A stretch of 64,000 bases of DNA from Streptomyces venezuelae. GTDB lineage: Bacteria; Actinomycetota; Actinomycetes; Streptomycetales; Streptomycetaceae. The notes below the pieces were generated by a model. The model saw nothing but the letters and a program-made list of their open reading frames with translations. It ran no database searches and was not told the DNA's origin. The position numbers and the translations under genes were made by a program. Where the stretch lies: positions 3,286,001 to 3,350,000 of the forward strand of contig NZ_CP029191.1 of NCBI RefSeq assembly GCF_008642335.1, written 5' to 3'. Positions within the stretch are counted from its first letter, which is position 1, and the number at the start of each line of letters is the position of its first letter. Of this stretch, positions 1 to 10,842 are shown piece after piece.

Positions 1-1208
1 AGGCCGTTGCCGCCGCTCGGCAGCCGCGCGTCGGACGAGGCGTCGGCCTCCGGCGGGGGTTCGTTCTCCACCTGCATCGCGATCTCCGCGCTGCGGTACG
101 CCAGCCGTACGTGCGTCTTCGCGCCCGCCGCGTGCTTGTGGACGTTGGTCAGCGCCTCCTGCACCACGCGGTACGCCGTCTGCTCCACCTCCGCGGAGCA
201 GTCGCGCGCCTCGCCCTCCACCGACAGGTCCACCGCCATGCCGGTGGCCCGTGACTGGCCCACCAGCTCTTCGAGCTCCGCGAGGCACGGGCCGTCCTCG
301 TCGACCGCGCGGGAAGCCGCCGCGGCGGCCGCGAAGGCCACGGCGGCCAGCGGCGGCTCGGCGGGCCTCTCCGCCTTCGCCTTCGTGCCGTCGCCCGTGC
401 GCAGCACCCCGAGCATCTCGCGGAGCTCGGTCAGCGCCTGGCGTCCCATGTCGCCGACGAGCGCGGCGTTCTTGACCGCCTTCTCGGGGTCCTTGCGCGC
501 CACCGCCTGGAGGGCCGCGGCGTGCACGACCATCAGGCTGACGCGGTGCGCCACCACGTCGTGCATCTCGCGGGCGATCCGCGTCCGCTCCTCGTTCCTG
601 GCCCACTCCGCGCGCTCCTCGGCGCGCTCGGCGAGGAGTTGCAGCTCCCGCTCCAGGCTGTCGGCGCGCTCGCGCATGCCCTCGACGAGGCGGCGGCGCG
701 CTCCCACGTAGAGCCCGAGGAGGACCGGGGGCGCGGTCACGCCGATCGCGGCGGTCACGGCGAAGAAGGGGATGAACTCGCTGCCGATGGAGGGGCTGCC
801 CTCGGCCATGTCCTGGTTGGCGCGCACCAGCGCGACGATGAGGGTGCCCGCCATCGACATGCCGGCCAGGGCGCCGATGATGCGGCGCGGCAGTTCCGAG
901 GCGGCCAGGGTGTAGAGGCCGACGACGGTCAGCAGGACCCCCATCTGGGCGGGCGTGATGGCGATCGATATCAGGACGACCGCGATGGGCCAGCGCCGCC
1001 GGATCAGGAGCGCGGCCCCCGCCAGTACGCCGAAGCCGACACCCACCGGAACGGGCAGCCCCGCGTCCCGCGCGAAGGCCACTCCCTCCGCCCCGCACTC
1101 CGCCGCGGACAGCGCGGCGAGCCCCGCGTCCAGCGCGGCACCGCGCCACCGCTCCCACCACCACGGCCCGGTCATGGCCGTGGTGCGGTCGTCCCCCGTC
1201 GTGGTCAT
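1..1208 (-). CDS. two-component sensor histidine kinase (HisKA_3 type), 3' end off the window
   Basis: Membrane sensor kinase that would autophosphorylate and signal to a NarL/LuxR-type regulator. Seen from the ATG at 1208: a hydrophobic N-terminal half with about five to six membrane segments (roughly residues 52-170), then a helical linker and an H-box of HisKA_3 type (REMHDVVAHR, phospho-acceptor His about residue 216). An N-box with QEALTNVHKHA follows. The reading frame is still open at base 1, where it has just reached a GNGL G-box. At least 402 residues are present and only the last part of the ATPase domain is missing. The partner response regulator is expected just beyond the left edge. 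That is inference, because it is not visible. Confidence 0.9.
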   Translation of the reverse strand, partial: MTTTGDDRTTAMTGPWWWERWRGAALDAGLAALSAAECGAEGVAFARDAGLPVPVGVGFGVLAGAALLIRRRWPIAVVLISIAITPAQMGVLLTVVGLYTLAASELPRRIIGALAGMSMAGTLIVALVRANQDMAEGSPSIGSEFIPFFAVTAAIGVTAPPVLLGLYVGARRRLVEGMRERADSLERELQLLAERAEERAEWARNEERTRIAREMHDVVAHRVSLMVVHAAALQAVARKDPEKAVKNAALVGDMGRQALTELREMLGVLRTGDGTKAKAERPAEPPLAAVAFAAAAAASRAVDEDGPCLAELEELVGQSRATGMAVDLSVEGEARDCSAEVEQTAYRVVQEALTNVHKHAAGAKTHVRLAYRSAEIAMQVENEPPPEADASSDARLPSGGNG

Positions 1209-1391
1209 GTCCTCCAGCGTACGGGCGTTCCGCCCCGTTTTTCCGGTGAGTTTTCGGCACGGTGATCCAGCACACGGACGCGGCGAGGGCCGGTTGGAGA
1301 TCTCCACCGTCGCGTCGGAGGGGGTCGGTACGGCATAGTGTTGCGTGCCGACTCGGCAACCTGACGCAATGTCCGGTTCGTTCGGCTTTGA

Positions 1392-1464
1392 TCCCCCATG
1401 GTGTAATCAGGCAGCACTGCGGTTTTTGGTACCGTCTGTTCAGGTTCGAATCCTGATGGGGGAG
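1392..1464 (+). tRNA. tRNA-Gln (anticodon UUG)
   Basis: A 73-nt cloverleaf can be folded by hand. The acceptor stem TCCCCCA (1392-1398) pairs with TGGGGGA (1457-1463), with discriminator G at 1464. The anticodon stem GCGGT/ACCGT encloses loop TTTTGGT, giving anticodon TTG that reads CAA (Gln). The T-arm is TCAGG-TTCGAAT-CCTGA. CCA is not encoded. It lies just upstream of glmU on the same strand. Confidence 0.95.
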
Positions 1465-1479
1465 CTGCACTCTTTCTCC

Positions 1480-1506
1480 GGGTCCTGACCGCCGAGGTCG
1501 GGACCC
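1480..1506 (+). terminator. hairpin terminator after tRNA-Gln
   Basis: An 11-bp inverted repeat, GGGTCCTGACC (1480-1490) and GGTCGGGACCC (1496-1506), with one G-U pair and a 5-nt loop, starts 16 nt after the tRNA. There is no long U-tract, as is usual in Streptomyces. It probably ends the tRNA transcript before glmU. Confidence 0.6.
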
Positions 1507-1597
1507 GCCCTCATTTCCACCGCACAACGCCCCGGTATCCTGCGGATGTCCTCCCACAGAGGAACCCCAACCCATCCGAAGCCGAAGGGCATCCCCC

Positions 1598-3046
1598 GTG
1601 AGCGCAACCTGCCCGGCAGCCGTCGTCGTCCTCGCAGCGGGTGAGGGCACCCGTATGAAGTCGGACCGGCCGAAGGTCCTGCACGACATCTGTGGACGTT
1701 CCCTCATCGGACACGTGCTCCACGCCGCCTCCGCGCTCTCGCCCGAGCAGCTCGTCACCGTCGTCGGTTTCCAGAGCGACCAGGTCCGCGAGCACCTCGG
1801 GGTCATCGCCCCGCAGGTCCGCACCGCCTACCAGGCCGAGCAGAACGGCACGGGGCACGCGGTCCGCATCGGCCTGGAGGAGCTCGGCGGCACGGTCGAC
1901 GGCACCGTCGTGGTGGTCTGCGGCGACACTCCCCTGCTGACCGGCGCGACGCTGCAGAAGCTCGCCGCCGTGCACAGCGACGACGGCAACGCCGTGACCG
2001 TGCTGACCGCCGAGGTGCCGGACGCGACCGGCTACGGCCGCATCGTGCGTGACGGCGCCGACGGCTCCGTCACGGCGATCGTCGAGCACAAGGACGCCAC
2101 CGAGGCGCAGCACGCGATCCGCGAGATCAACTCCGGGGTCTTCGCCTTCGACGGCCGGCTCCTGACCGAGGCGCTCGGCAAGGTCCGCACGGACAACAGC
2201 CAGGGCGAGGAGTACCTGACCGACGTACTCGGCATCCTGCGCGAGGCCGGGCACCGCGTCGGCGCCGCCGTGGCGGACGACCACGAGGAGATCGCGGGCA
2301 TCAACAACCGCGTCCAACTGGCACAGGCCCGGCGCACGTTGAACGACCGGCTGCTGACCGAGGCGATGCTGGCCGGCGTGACGGTCGTGGACCCGGCGTC
2401 GACGTGGGTGGACGCGACGGTGACGTTCGAGCGCGACGCGATCATCCAGCCGGGCACGCAGCTGCACGGCGCCACGCATCTCGGCAAGGGCTGCGAGGTC
2501 GGCCCGAACACCCGCCTGAAGGACACCTCGGTGGGCGCGGGGGCGCGCGTCGACAACACCGTCGCGGACACCGCGGAGATCGGCGAGCAGGCGCTCGTCG
2601 GCCCGTTCGCGTATCTGCGCCCCGGCACCCGGCTTGGAGTCAAGTCAAAGGCGGGTACGTATGTGGAGATGAAGAACGCGACGATCGGCGACGGCTCCAA
2701 GGTGCCGCACCTGTCGTACGTGGGCGACGCGACGATCGGCGAGCACTCCAACATCGGCGCCGCGAGCGTCTTCGTGAACTACGACGGCCAGGCCAAGCAC
2801 CACACCACGGTGGGGTCGCACGTCCGCACCGGCTCGGACAACATGTTTGTGGCTCCTGTCACGGTCGGGGACGGTGCGTACACCGCCGCGGGGTCCGTGA
2901 TCACGAAGGACGTGCCGGCGGGTTCGCTGGCCGTCGCCCGGGGCCAGCAGCGGAATATCGAGGGCTGGGTGGCCCGAAAGCGTCCGGGGAGCGCGGCCGC
3001 GAAGGCGGCCGAGGCGGCGTCCCGGGAGCCGGCCGGCGAAAGCTGA
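1598..3046 (+). CDS. glmU: bifunctional GlcNAc-1-P uridyltransferase / glucosamine-1-P acetyltransferase
   Basis: Cytoplasmic enzyme making UDP-GlcNAc for peptidoglycan: it acetylates glucosamine-1-P, then transfers UMP. The N-terminal pyrophosphorylase domain opens with [11 protein letters not shown] (about residues 12-22), the nucleotide and sugar-phosphate loop. The C-terminal half (from about 250) is a left-handed beta-helix with hexapeptide repeats and the acetyltransferase stretch around [16 protein letters not shown]. Its 482 residues match the family. The GTG start at 1598 follows AAGGG. prs lies 113 bp downstream on the same strand, so the two may be cotranscribed, with prs also having its own ribosome site. 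Confidence 0.97.
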   Translation: MSATCPAAVVVLAAGEGTRMKSDRPKVLHDICGRSLIGHVLHAASALSPEQLVTVVGFQSDQVREHLGVIAPQVRTAYQAEQNGTGHAVRIGLEELGGTVDGTVVVVCGDTPLLTGATLQKLAAVHSDDGNAVTVLTAEVPDATGYGRIVRDGADGSVTAIVEHKDATEAQHAIREINSGVFAFDGRLLTEALGKVRTDNSQGEEYLTDVLGILREAGHRVGAAVADDHEEIAGINNRVQLAQARRTLNDRLLTEAMLAGVTVVDPASTWVDATVTFERDAIIQPGTQLHGATHLGKGCEVGPNTRLKDTSVGAGARVDNTVADTAEIGEQALVGPFAYLRPGTRLGVKSKAGTYVEMKNATIGDGSKVPHLSYVGDATIGEHSNIGAASVFVNYDGQAKHHTTVGSHVRTGSDNMFVAPVTVGDGAYTAAGSVITKDVPAGSLAVARGQQRNIEGWVARKRPGSAAAKAAEAASREPAGES

Positions 3047-3159
3047 CCGGAAACAGGTGCGCCTGACACGGCGTACCGTGATAGTGCACATTCGGCCGAC
3101 TCGACGCACCGGGACGCGTGAGTACGGCAGCGGGAAGAACTCTCTGAGGAGACAGTGCT

Positions 3160-4134
3160 GTGACCGGGATCAAGACGACCGGCGAGAAGAAGCTGATGCT
3201 CTTCTCCGGCCGCGCCCACCCCGAGTTGGCCGAGGAGGTCGCACACAAGCTGGGTGTCGGCATCGTGCCGACGAAGGCCTTCGATTTCGCCAACGGCGAG
3301 ATCTACGTCCGCTACCAGGAGTCGGCGCGCGGCGCCGACTGCTTCCTGATCCAGAGCCACACCGCTCCGATCAACAAGTGGATCATGGAGCAGCTGATCA
3401 TGATCGACGCGCTGAAGCGCGCGTCGGCCCGCTCCATCACCGTCATCGTGCCGTTCTACGGTTACGCGCGCCAGGACAAGAAGCACCGCGGGCGTGAACC
3501 GATCTCGGCGCGTCTGATCGCGGACCTCATGAAGACCGCGGGTGCCGACCGCATCCTCACGGTCGACCTGCACACCGACCAGATCCAGGGCTTCTTCGAC
3601 GGCCCGGTCGACCACCTCTTCGCCCTGCCGATCCTCGCGGACTACGTGGGCGCGAAGGTCGACCGCTCGAAGCTGACCGTGGTCTCCCCCGACGCCGGCC
3701 GCGTGCGCGTCGCCGACCGCTGGTGCGACCGCCTCGGCGCGCCGCTCGCGATCGTGCACAAGCGCCGCGACAAGGACGTCGCGAACCAGGTCACCGTGCA
3801 CGAGGTCGTCGGTGAGGTGAAGGGCCGCGTCTGCGTCCTGGTCGACGACATGATCGACACGGGCGGCACGATCTGCGCCGCCGCCGACGCCCTGTTCGCG
3901 CACGGCGCGGAGGACGTCATCGTCACGGCCACGCACGGCGTCCTCTCGGGCCCGGCCGCGGACCGCCTGAAGAACTCGAAGGTCAGCGAGTTCGTCTTCA
4001 CGGACACGCTGCCCACGCCGAGCGAGCTGGAGCTCGACAAGATCACGGTGCTCTCCATCGCGCCGACGATCGCGAACGCGGTGCGCGAGGTCTTCGAGGA
4101 CGGTTCGGTGACGAGCCTCTTCGACGAGCAGTAG
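3160..4134 (+). CDS. prs: ribose-phosphate pyrophosphokinase (PRPP synthetase)
   Basis: Makes PRPP from ribose-5-P and ATP for nucleotide, His and Trp synthesis. The 324-residue length is typical of class I enzymes. Visible motifs are the PRPP synthetase signature DLHTDQIQGFF (about residues 137-147), the flexible-loop stretch KRRDKDVANQ, and the PRPP-binding loop VDDMIDTGGTI (about 228-238). The GTG start at 3160 is 9-10 nt after GAGGA. The glmU-prs-rplY-pth order is widely conserved in actinobacteria. Confidence 0.97.
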   Translation: MTGIKTTGEKKLMLFSGRAHPELAEEVAHKLGVGIVPTKAFDFANGEIYVRYQESARGADCFLIQSHTAPINKWIMEQLIMIDALKRASARSITVIVPFYGYARQDKKHRGREPISARLIADLMKTAGADRILTVDLHTDQIQGFFDGPVDHLFALPILADYVGAKVDRSKLTVVSPDAGRVRVADRWCDRLGAPLAIVHKRRDKDVANQVTVHEVVGEVKGRVCVLVDDMIDTGGTICAAADALFAHGAEDVIVTATHGVLSGPAADRLKNSKVSEFVFTDTLPTPSELELDKITVLSIAPTIANAVREVFEDGSVTSLFDEQ

Positions 4135-4155
4135 AACGACCGCTAGAAGATCCTT

Positions 4156-4184
4156 TTGGTGCGGCCTCCGTCGCCGAGTAGACT
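4156..4184 (+). promoter_or_regulatory. candidate vegetative promoter for rplY, inside the prs terminator hairpin
   Basis: TTGGTG (4156-4161), a 17-bp spacer and TAGACT (4179-4184) fit a housekeeping sigma promoter. The -10 hexamer lies in the loop between the two hairpin arms at 4159-4178 and 4195-4214. Transcription would start near 4190-4192. A transcript from here would carry only the right arm and could not form the hairpin. Confidence 0.5.
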
Positions 4185-4218
4185 GCTGAAGTTGCTCGGC
4201 GAGGGAGGCCGCACTTTT
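4159..4218 (+). terminator. long hairpin with U-tract after prs
   Basis: A 20-bp inverted repeat with one mismatch pairs 4159-4178 with 4195-4214. The loop is 16 nt and TTTT follows. It is among the strongest intrinsic-terminator-like structures in the window. It sits 25 nt after the prs stop and 97 nt before the rplY start. Confidence 0.75.
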
Positions 4219-4314
4219 CTGTGTGGCTGTCCGTTATCGACGCGCTCTTCGTAGCAGGCCGTTCGTGGCCGGGTGACCGATTCTTTTCCGTCACTGCATA
4301 TACGAGGAGTGCAC

Positions 4315-4905
4315 ATGTCCGAGGTGAAGATCACCGCCGAGACCCGTACCGAGTTCGGCAAGGGTGCGGCCCGCCGTCTGCGTCGCGCCGACAAGCTGCC
4401 CGCCGTCGTCTACGGCCACGGCTCGGAGCCGGTCCACATCGCCCTTCCGCACCACGACACCCTCATGGCGCTGAAGACCTCGAACGTCCTGATCAACCTG
4501 GACATCGACGGCCGCAGCGAGCTCGTCATCCCGAAGGCCGTCCAGCGCGACGCCCTCCGCATCGGCATCCTCGAGCACGTCGACCTGCTCATCGTGAAGC
4601 GCGGCGAGAAGGTCACCGTCGAGATCCCCGTCCACACCGAGGGCGACCTGGCGCCGGGCAACAACCTGCTCGAGCACGTCCTGAACACCCTCCCGGTCGA
4701 GGCCGAGGCCACCCACATCCCGGAGTCGGTCACCGTCTCCGTGGCGGGCCTGGACGCCGGCGCGTCGGTCCTCGCCAAGGACATCCCGCTGCCCTCCGGC
4801 ACCACGCTGGCCGTCGAGGACGACACCGTCGTCCTCCAGGTCCTGGCCGCGCAGGCCGAGGAGGCCCCGGCCGAGTCCGAGGGCGACGAGGCCGCCGAGG
4901 CCTGA
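4315..4905 (+). CDS. rplY: 50S ribosomal protein L25 / general stress protein CTC
   Basis: Binds 5S rRNA in the large subunit. The long actinobacterial CTC/TL5 form has 196 residues: an N-terminal L25 fold beginning SEVKITAETRTEFGKGAARR, then a C-terminal TL5 beta domain and an acidic alanine/glutamate-rich tail. The ATG at 4315 was chosen over an in-frame ATG at 4273 because GAGGAG lies 5-6 nt upstream and family members start with MSEVK. It is followed by its own hairpin and by pth. Confidence 0.95.
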   Translation: MSEVKITAETRTEFGKGAARRLRRADKLPAVVYGHGSEPVHIALPHHDTLMALKTSNVLINLDIDGRSELVIPKAVQRDALRIGILEHVDLLIVKRGEKVTVEIPVHTEGDLAPGNNLLEHVLNTLPVEAEATHIPESVTVSVAGLDAGASVLAKDIPLPSGTTLAVEDDTVVLQVLAAQAEEAPAESEGDEAAEA

Positions 4906-4928
4906 GCCTCCGCGACACACGTTCCACA

Positions 4929-4967
4929 CGGCAGCCGCCGCTCCTCCACGGGGGGCGGCGGCTGCCG
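4929..4967 (+). terminator. hairpin terminator between rplY and pth
   Basis: Perfect 13-bp inverted repeat: CGGCAGCCGCCGC (4929-4941) and GCGGCGGCTGCCG (4955-4967), with a 13-nt loop. It begins 24 nt after the rplY stop. Confidence 0.65.
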
Positions 4968-5016
4968 CGCGTGAGCCCACGAGGCTCCGAGCCAGTGATG
5001 CGCGTATGAAGGAGAC

Positions 5017-5619
5017 ATGCACGTGACGACCGACGCCAGCGCCCCCTGGCTGATCGCGGGCCTCGGCAATCCGGGCCCCGAGTACGCCATGAACCGGCAC
5101 AACGTGGGCTTCATGGTGGCCGACCTGCTCGCGCAGCGCATCGGCGGCAAGTTCAAGCGGGCCGGCAAGGCGCAGGCGCAGGTGGTCGAGGGCCGGATCG
5201 GGGCGCCGGGCCCCGCGAACCGCCGCGTCATCCTGGTCAAGCCCATGTCGTACATGAACGTCTCGGGCGGCCCCGTCACCGCGCTCCGCGACTTCTACAA
5301 GGTCCCCACGGCGAACATCGTCGCGGTCCACGACGAGCTGGACATCGACTACGGCACGCTGCGCCTGAAGCTGGGCGGCGGCGACAACGGCCACAACGGC
5401 CTGAAGTCGATGACCAAGGCGATGGGCCCCGACTACCACCGCGTCCGCTTCGGCATCGGCCGCCCGCCGGGCCGCATGCAGGTCGCGGACTTCGTCCTCA
5501 AGGACTTCTCCTCGACGGAACGCAAGGAACTCGACTACTTCGTGGACCGCGCGGCCGACGCGGTGGAGTCCCTGATCACGGACGGCCTGGAACGCGCGCA
5601 GAGCACGTACAACTCCTGA
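5017..5619 (+). CDS. pth: peptidyl-tRNA hydrolase
   Basis: Releases peptides from peptidyl-tRNAs that drop off ribosomes. The 200 residues include the family landmarks: [18 protein letters not shown] at about residues 14-31 (catalytic His in NRHNVGF), [11 protein letters not shown], the DELD stretch (HDELDIDYG) and [12 protein letters not shown]. The ATG at 5017 follows GAAGGAG. It is convergent with ppc across a bidirectional hairpin. Confidence 0.97.
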   Translation: MHVTTDASAPWLIAGLGNPGPEYAMNRHNVGFMVADLLAQRIGGKFKRAGKAQAQVVEGRIGAPGPANRRVILVKPMSYMNVSGGPVTALRDFYKVPTANIVAVHDELDIDYGTLRLKLGGGDNGHNGLKSMTKAMGPDYHRVRFGIGRPPGRMQVADFVLKDFSSTERKELDYFVDRAADAVESLITDGLERAQSTYNS

Positions 5620-5645
5620 GGCGCTCCGGAGCCCCTCGTACGCGG

Positions 5646-5681
5646 ACGGCCCCACCCGAGCCTGTGCTCGGACGGGGCCGT
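5646..5681. terminator. bidirectional hairpin terminator between pth and ppc
   Basis: A 16-bp stem with two adjacent mismatches, ACGGCCCCacCCGAGC / GCTCGGacGGGGCCGT, and a 4-nt loop lies between the convergent pth and ppc stops. It can serve either transcript. Confidence 0.7.
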
Positions 5682-5700
5682 CGGCGTCTGCAGGGGCAGG

Positions 5701-8445
<2,745 letters not shown>

Positions 8446-8465
8446 AGGTGCGGCTCCTTGCAGTG

Positions 8466-8479
8466 TTGAAGCGCTTCAA
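8466..8479. promoter_or_regulatory. 14-bp perfect palindrome upstream of ppc (LacI-like operator)
   Basis: TTGAAGCGCTTCAA is perfectly self-complementary with a central CG. That is the layout typical of LacI/GalR-family operators. It lies 21 bp upstream of the ppc start codon, just before its ribosome-binding site. No LacI-type gene is in the window, so any regulator acts in trans. Confidence 0.5.
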
Positions 8480-8616
8480 GACTGGGAGAGGTCCCCGATG
8501 GGGATACCGGGGGGAGATACAGAGCGGACCGCGCTGTCCGACCGTCTCCAAGGATAGGTGTCACATCGGGCACAGAGCTCGCGGCCTCTTGCCGCGAGGC
8601 TCCGCACTGCCATACT

Positions 8617-8645
8617 TACGTCGCCGTAGGTTACGGAACCGTAGG
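8617..8645. promoter_or_regulatory. array of TACGG/CCGTA half-sites upstream of the desaturase
   Basis: Half-sites alternate: TACG-tcg-CCGTA-ggt-TACGG-aa-CCGTA-gg. CCGTAGG recurs at 8624 and 8639, and inverted pairs are centred near 8630 and 8638. It lies about 85-110 bp before the desaturase ATG. The translationally coupled TetR protein is the natural candidate to bind it. Confidence 0.45.
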
Positions 8646-8727
8646 AAACGCGGTATCGCAGCCGTTGCGGGAACCGTGCCCGCGCACCGCTCCCACCCCG
8701 ACCCTCGACCCCACAGGGGACGTGCCC

Positions 8728-9804
8728 ATGACGACAACCTCCGATGCGTACTCCGAGGCCGATGTGATCGACGACGCTCCAGACGCTCCACGGGCGGACG
8801 CGAGCTCCCCCAACTCCACCGCCACTGCCACGGCCACCGCCGTCGCGACGCCGTCGGCGACGCTGGGCGGCGAGCAGAAGCGCTCGCTCGAACAGATCGC
8901 GCTGCTGCTCTTCATCACCGTCCCCTTCCTCGCCCTGGTCGCGGCGGTGCCGCTGGCCTGGGGCTGGGGCGTGAGCTGGCTGGACCTCGGCCTGCTCGTC
9001 CTCATGTACTACCTGGGGTGCCACGGCATCACCATCGGCTTCCACCGCTACTTCACGCACGGCTCCTTCAAGGCCAAGCGGCCGCTGCGCATCGCGCTGG
9101 CCGTCGCGGGCTCCATGGCGGTCGAGGGACCCCTCGTCCGCTGGGTGGCCGACCACCGCAAGCACCACAAGTTCTCCGACGCGGAGGGCGACCCGCACTC
9201 CCCGTGGCGCTTCGGCGAGACGGTTCCCGCGCTGATGAAGGGCCTGTGGTGGGCGCACATCGGATGGATGTTCGACGAGGAGCAGACGTCGCAGGAGAAG
9301 TACGCGCCGGACCTGATCAAGGACCCGGCGATCCGCCGGATCTCGCGCCAGTTCCTGTTCTGGACGATCGTCTCCCTCGCCATCCCGCCGGTGGTCGGGG
9401 GCCTGGTCACGATGTCGTGGTGGGGCGCGTTCACGGCGTTCTTCTGGGGTTCGCTGGTCCGCGTCGCGCTGCTGCACCACGTCACGTGGTCCATCAACTC
9501 GATCTGCCACGCGGTGGGCAAGCGCCCCTTCAAGTCCCGTGACCGCTCGGGCAACGTGTGGTGGCTCGCGGTGCTGTCCTGCGGCGAGTCCTGGCACAAC
9601 CTCCACCACGCCGACCCGACGTCGGCGCGGCACGGGGTGATGCGGGGCCAGGTCGACTCGTCGGCACGGATCATCCGCTGGTGCGAGCAGCTCGGCTGGG
9701 CGTACGACGTGCGGTGGCCGTCGCAGTCGCGCATCGACTCGCGCCGCAAGCCGGAGGGTGCGGTCGAGTCCCGGCGCGGGGCCGCCGCGTCCGACGCGGC
9801 ATGA
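8728..9804 (+). CDS. membrane fatty-acid (acyl-CoA) delta-9-type desaturase
   Basis: Di-iron membrane desaturase introducing a double bond into acyl-CoA or lipid acyl chains. The 358 residues show the three histidine boxes in order: HRYFTH, HRKHHKF and HNLHHADP. Two hydrophobic hairpins separate them (LLFITVPFLALVAAVPLAW and later FWTIVSLAIPPVVGGLV). The N-terminal 50 residues are Ser/Ala/Thr-rich. ATG 8728 follows GGGGAC and is preferred to an upstream in-frame ATG at 8665. The stop overlaps the next ATG (ATGA), so the TetR gene is translationally coupled and likely regulates membrane unsaturation. Confidence 0.92.
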   Translation: MTTTSDAYSEADVIDDAPDAPRADASSPNSTATATATAVATPSATLGGEQKRSLEQIALLLFITVPFLALVAAVPLAWGWGVSWLDLGLLVLMYYLGCHGITIGFHRYFTHGSFKAKRPLRIALAVAGSMAVEGPLVRWVADHRKHHKFSDAEGDPHSPWRFGETVPALMKGLWWAHIGWMFDEEQTSQEKYAPDLIKDPAIRRISRQFLFWTIVSLAIPPVVGGLVTMSWWGAFTAFFWGSLVRVALLHHVTWSINSICHAVGKRPFKSRDRSGNVWWLAVLSCGESWHNLHHADPTSARHGVMRGQVDSSARIIRWCEQLGWAYDVRWPSQSRIDSRRKPEGAVESRRGAAASDAA

Positions 9805-10487
9805 TTGACGACGTGGCGACCGACTCCAGCAATTCCATCCCTGCCGGCAAAGAGAAGCAGCCCCGGCGTACCCGCCGGACCCGTATGACGGGTGCCGAGC
9901 GGCGGGAACAGCTGCTGGACATCGGCCGCACCCTGTTCGCCGCCAAGGGCTTCGAGGGCACGTCCGTGGAGGAGATCGCCGCGAAGGCGGGGGTCTCCAA
10001 GCCGGTCGTGTACGAGCACTTCGGCGGCAAGGAGGGGCTGTACGCGGTCGTGGTGGACCGCGAGATGCGGCAGCTCCTGGACATGGTGACGGGCGCGCTC
10101 ACCGCGGGACACCCGCGGGAACTCCTCGAACAGGCCGCGTTCGCCCTGCTGGACTACATCGAGACGTACACGGACGGCTTCCGCATCCTGGTCCGCGACT
10201 CCCCGGTGGCCCAGTCCACCGGCACCTTCGCCTCCCTCATCTCCGACATCGCCACGCAGGTCGAGGACATCCTCGGCCAGGAGTTCAAGGGCCGCGGCTT
10301 CGACCAGAAACTCGCTCCGCTGTACGCGCAGGCGCTGGTCGGCATGGTCGCGCTGACGGGGCAGTGGTGGCTGGACGCGCGCAAGCCGAAGAAGGCCGAG
10401 GTGGCGGCGCACCTGGTCAATCTGGCGTGGCACGGGTTGGACGGCCTGGAGCCCAAGCCGCGCCTGATAGGCCACCGCAAGAGCTGA
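9801..10487 (+). CDS. TetR-family regulator coupled to the desaturase
   Basis: A 228-residue repressor with a basic leader (PRRTRRTR), then a TetR helix-turn-helix: REQLLDIGRTLFAAKGFEG, SVEEIAAKAGVSKPVVYEHFGGKEGLY (about residues 37-83). A C-terminal ligand domain follows. The ATG overlaps the desaturase stop by four bases. The likely role is autoregulation and control of the desaturase in response to acyl-CoA or fatty acid. That is inferred from the pairing; the ligand is not readable. Confidence 0.9.
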   Translation: MIDDVATDSSNSIPAGKEKQPRRTRRTRMTGAERREQLLDIGRTLFAAKGFEGTSVEEIAAKAGVSKPVVYEHFGGKEGLYAVVVDREMRQLLDMVTGALTAGHPRELLEQAAFALLDYIETYTDGFRILVRDSPVAQSTGTFASLISDIATQVEDILGQEFKGRGFDQKLAPLYAQALVGMVALTGQWWLDARKPKKAEVAAHLVNLAWHGLDGLEPKPRLIGHRKS

Positions 10488-10596
10488 CCTCCGGGGCCGG
10501 CGTCCGTCCGGGCGCCCCACACCGCACCCTGCCCCGCCGCTCCGCGGCGGCCTCTCCCACCCACCCACCCGTTCACCTCGCACCGCCAAGTGCCCG

Positions 10597-10842
10597 TCAG
10601 CCGAGCTCGCACTCCAGGAACTCCAGCCGGTTCCCCACCGGGTCCTCCGAGTAGAAGCGGTCCGGCTCGATGCCCAGGTGGAGGCGGACGTCGCCCGTCT
10701 CGAACCAGCAGCCGCCGCGTGCCGCCGGAACCGGCGGCTTCGGGACCTCCGTCATGCCGAGCACGTCGACGTAGTACGCGCGCAGCGCCGGCTCGCTGCC
10801 CGGCGGGGCCGCCAGCTGGACGTGGTCGATCGCCGCGAGCAT
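10597..10842 (-). CDS. VOC (glyoxalase-fold) protein with internal in-frame deletion
   Basis: Starts like a normal single-domain VOC protein (MLAAIDHVQLAAPPGSEPAL, then LRAYYVDVLGM) and ends like one (FYSEDPVGNRLEFLE), but totals only 81 residues. Relatives are about 120-130. The text jumps from HLGIE directly to PDRFYSEDP. The middle beta-alpha-beta segment of about 40 residues, normally between these motifs, is absent with frame kept. It starts in a TGATG overlap with the methyltransferase stop, so it is cotranscribed. It may be a non-functional remnant or a half-module that dimerises. Recognition is from family knowledge. Confidence 0.65.
   Translation of the reverse strand: MLAAIDHVQLAAPPGSEPALRAYYVDVLGMTEVPKPPVPAARGGCWFETGDVRLHLGIEPDRFYSEDPVGNRLEFLECELG

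Noticed and set aside
1341..1369. TTGCGT...ACGCAA nested inverted repeat before tRNA-Gln
   Set aside because: Arms are short and the spacing (17 bp) does not match a familiar operator. It could equally be chance or a promoter element, so it is not listed as a feature.
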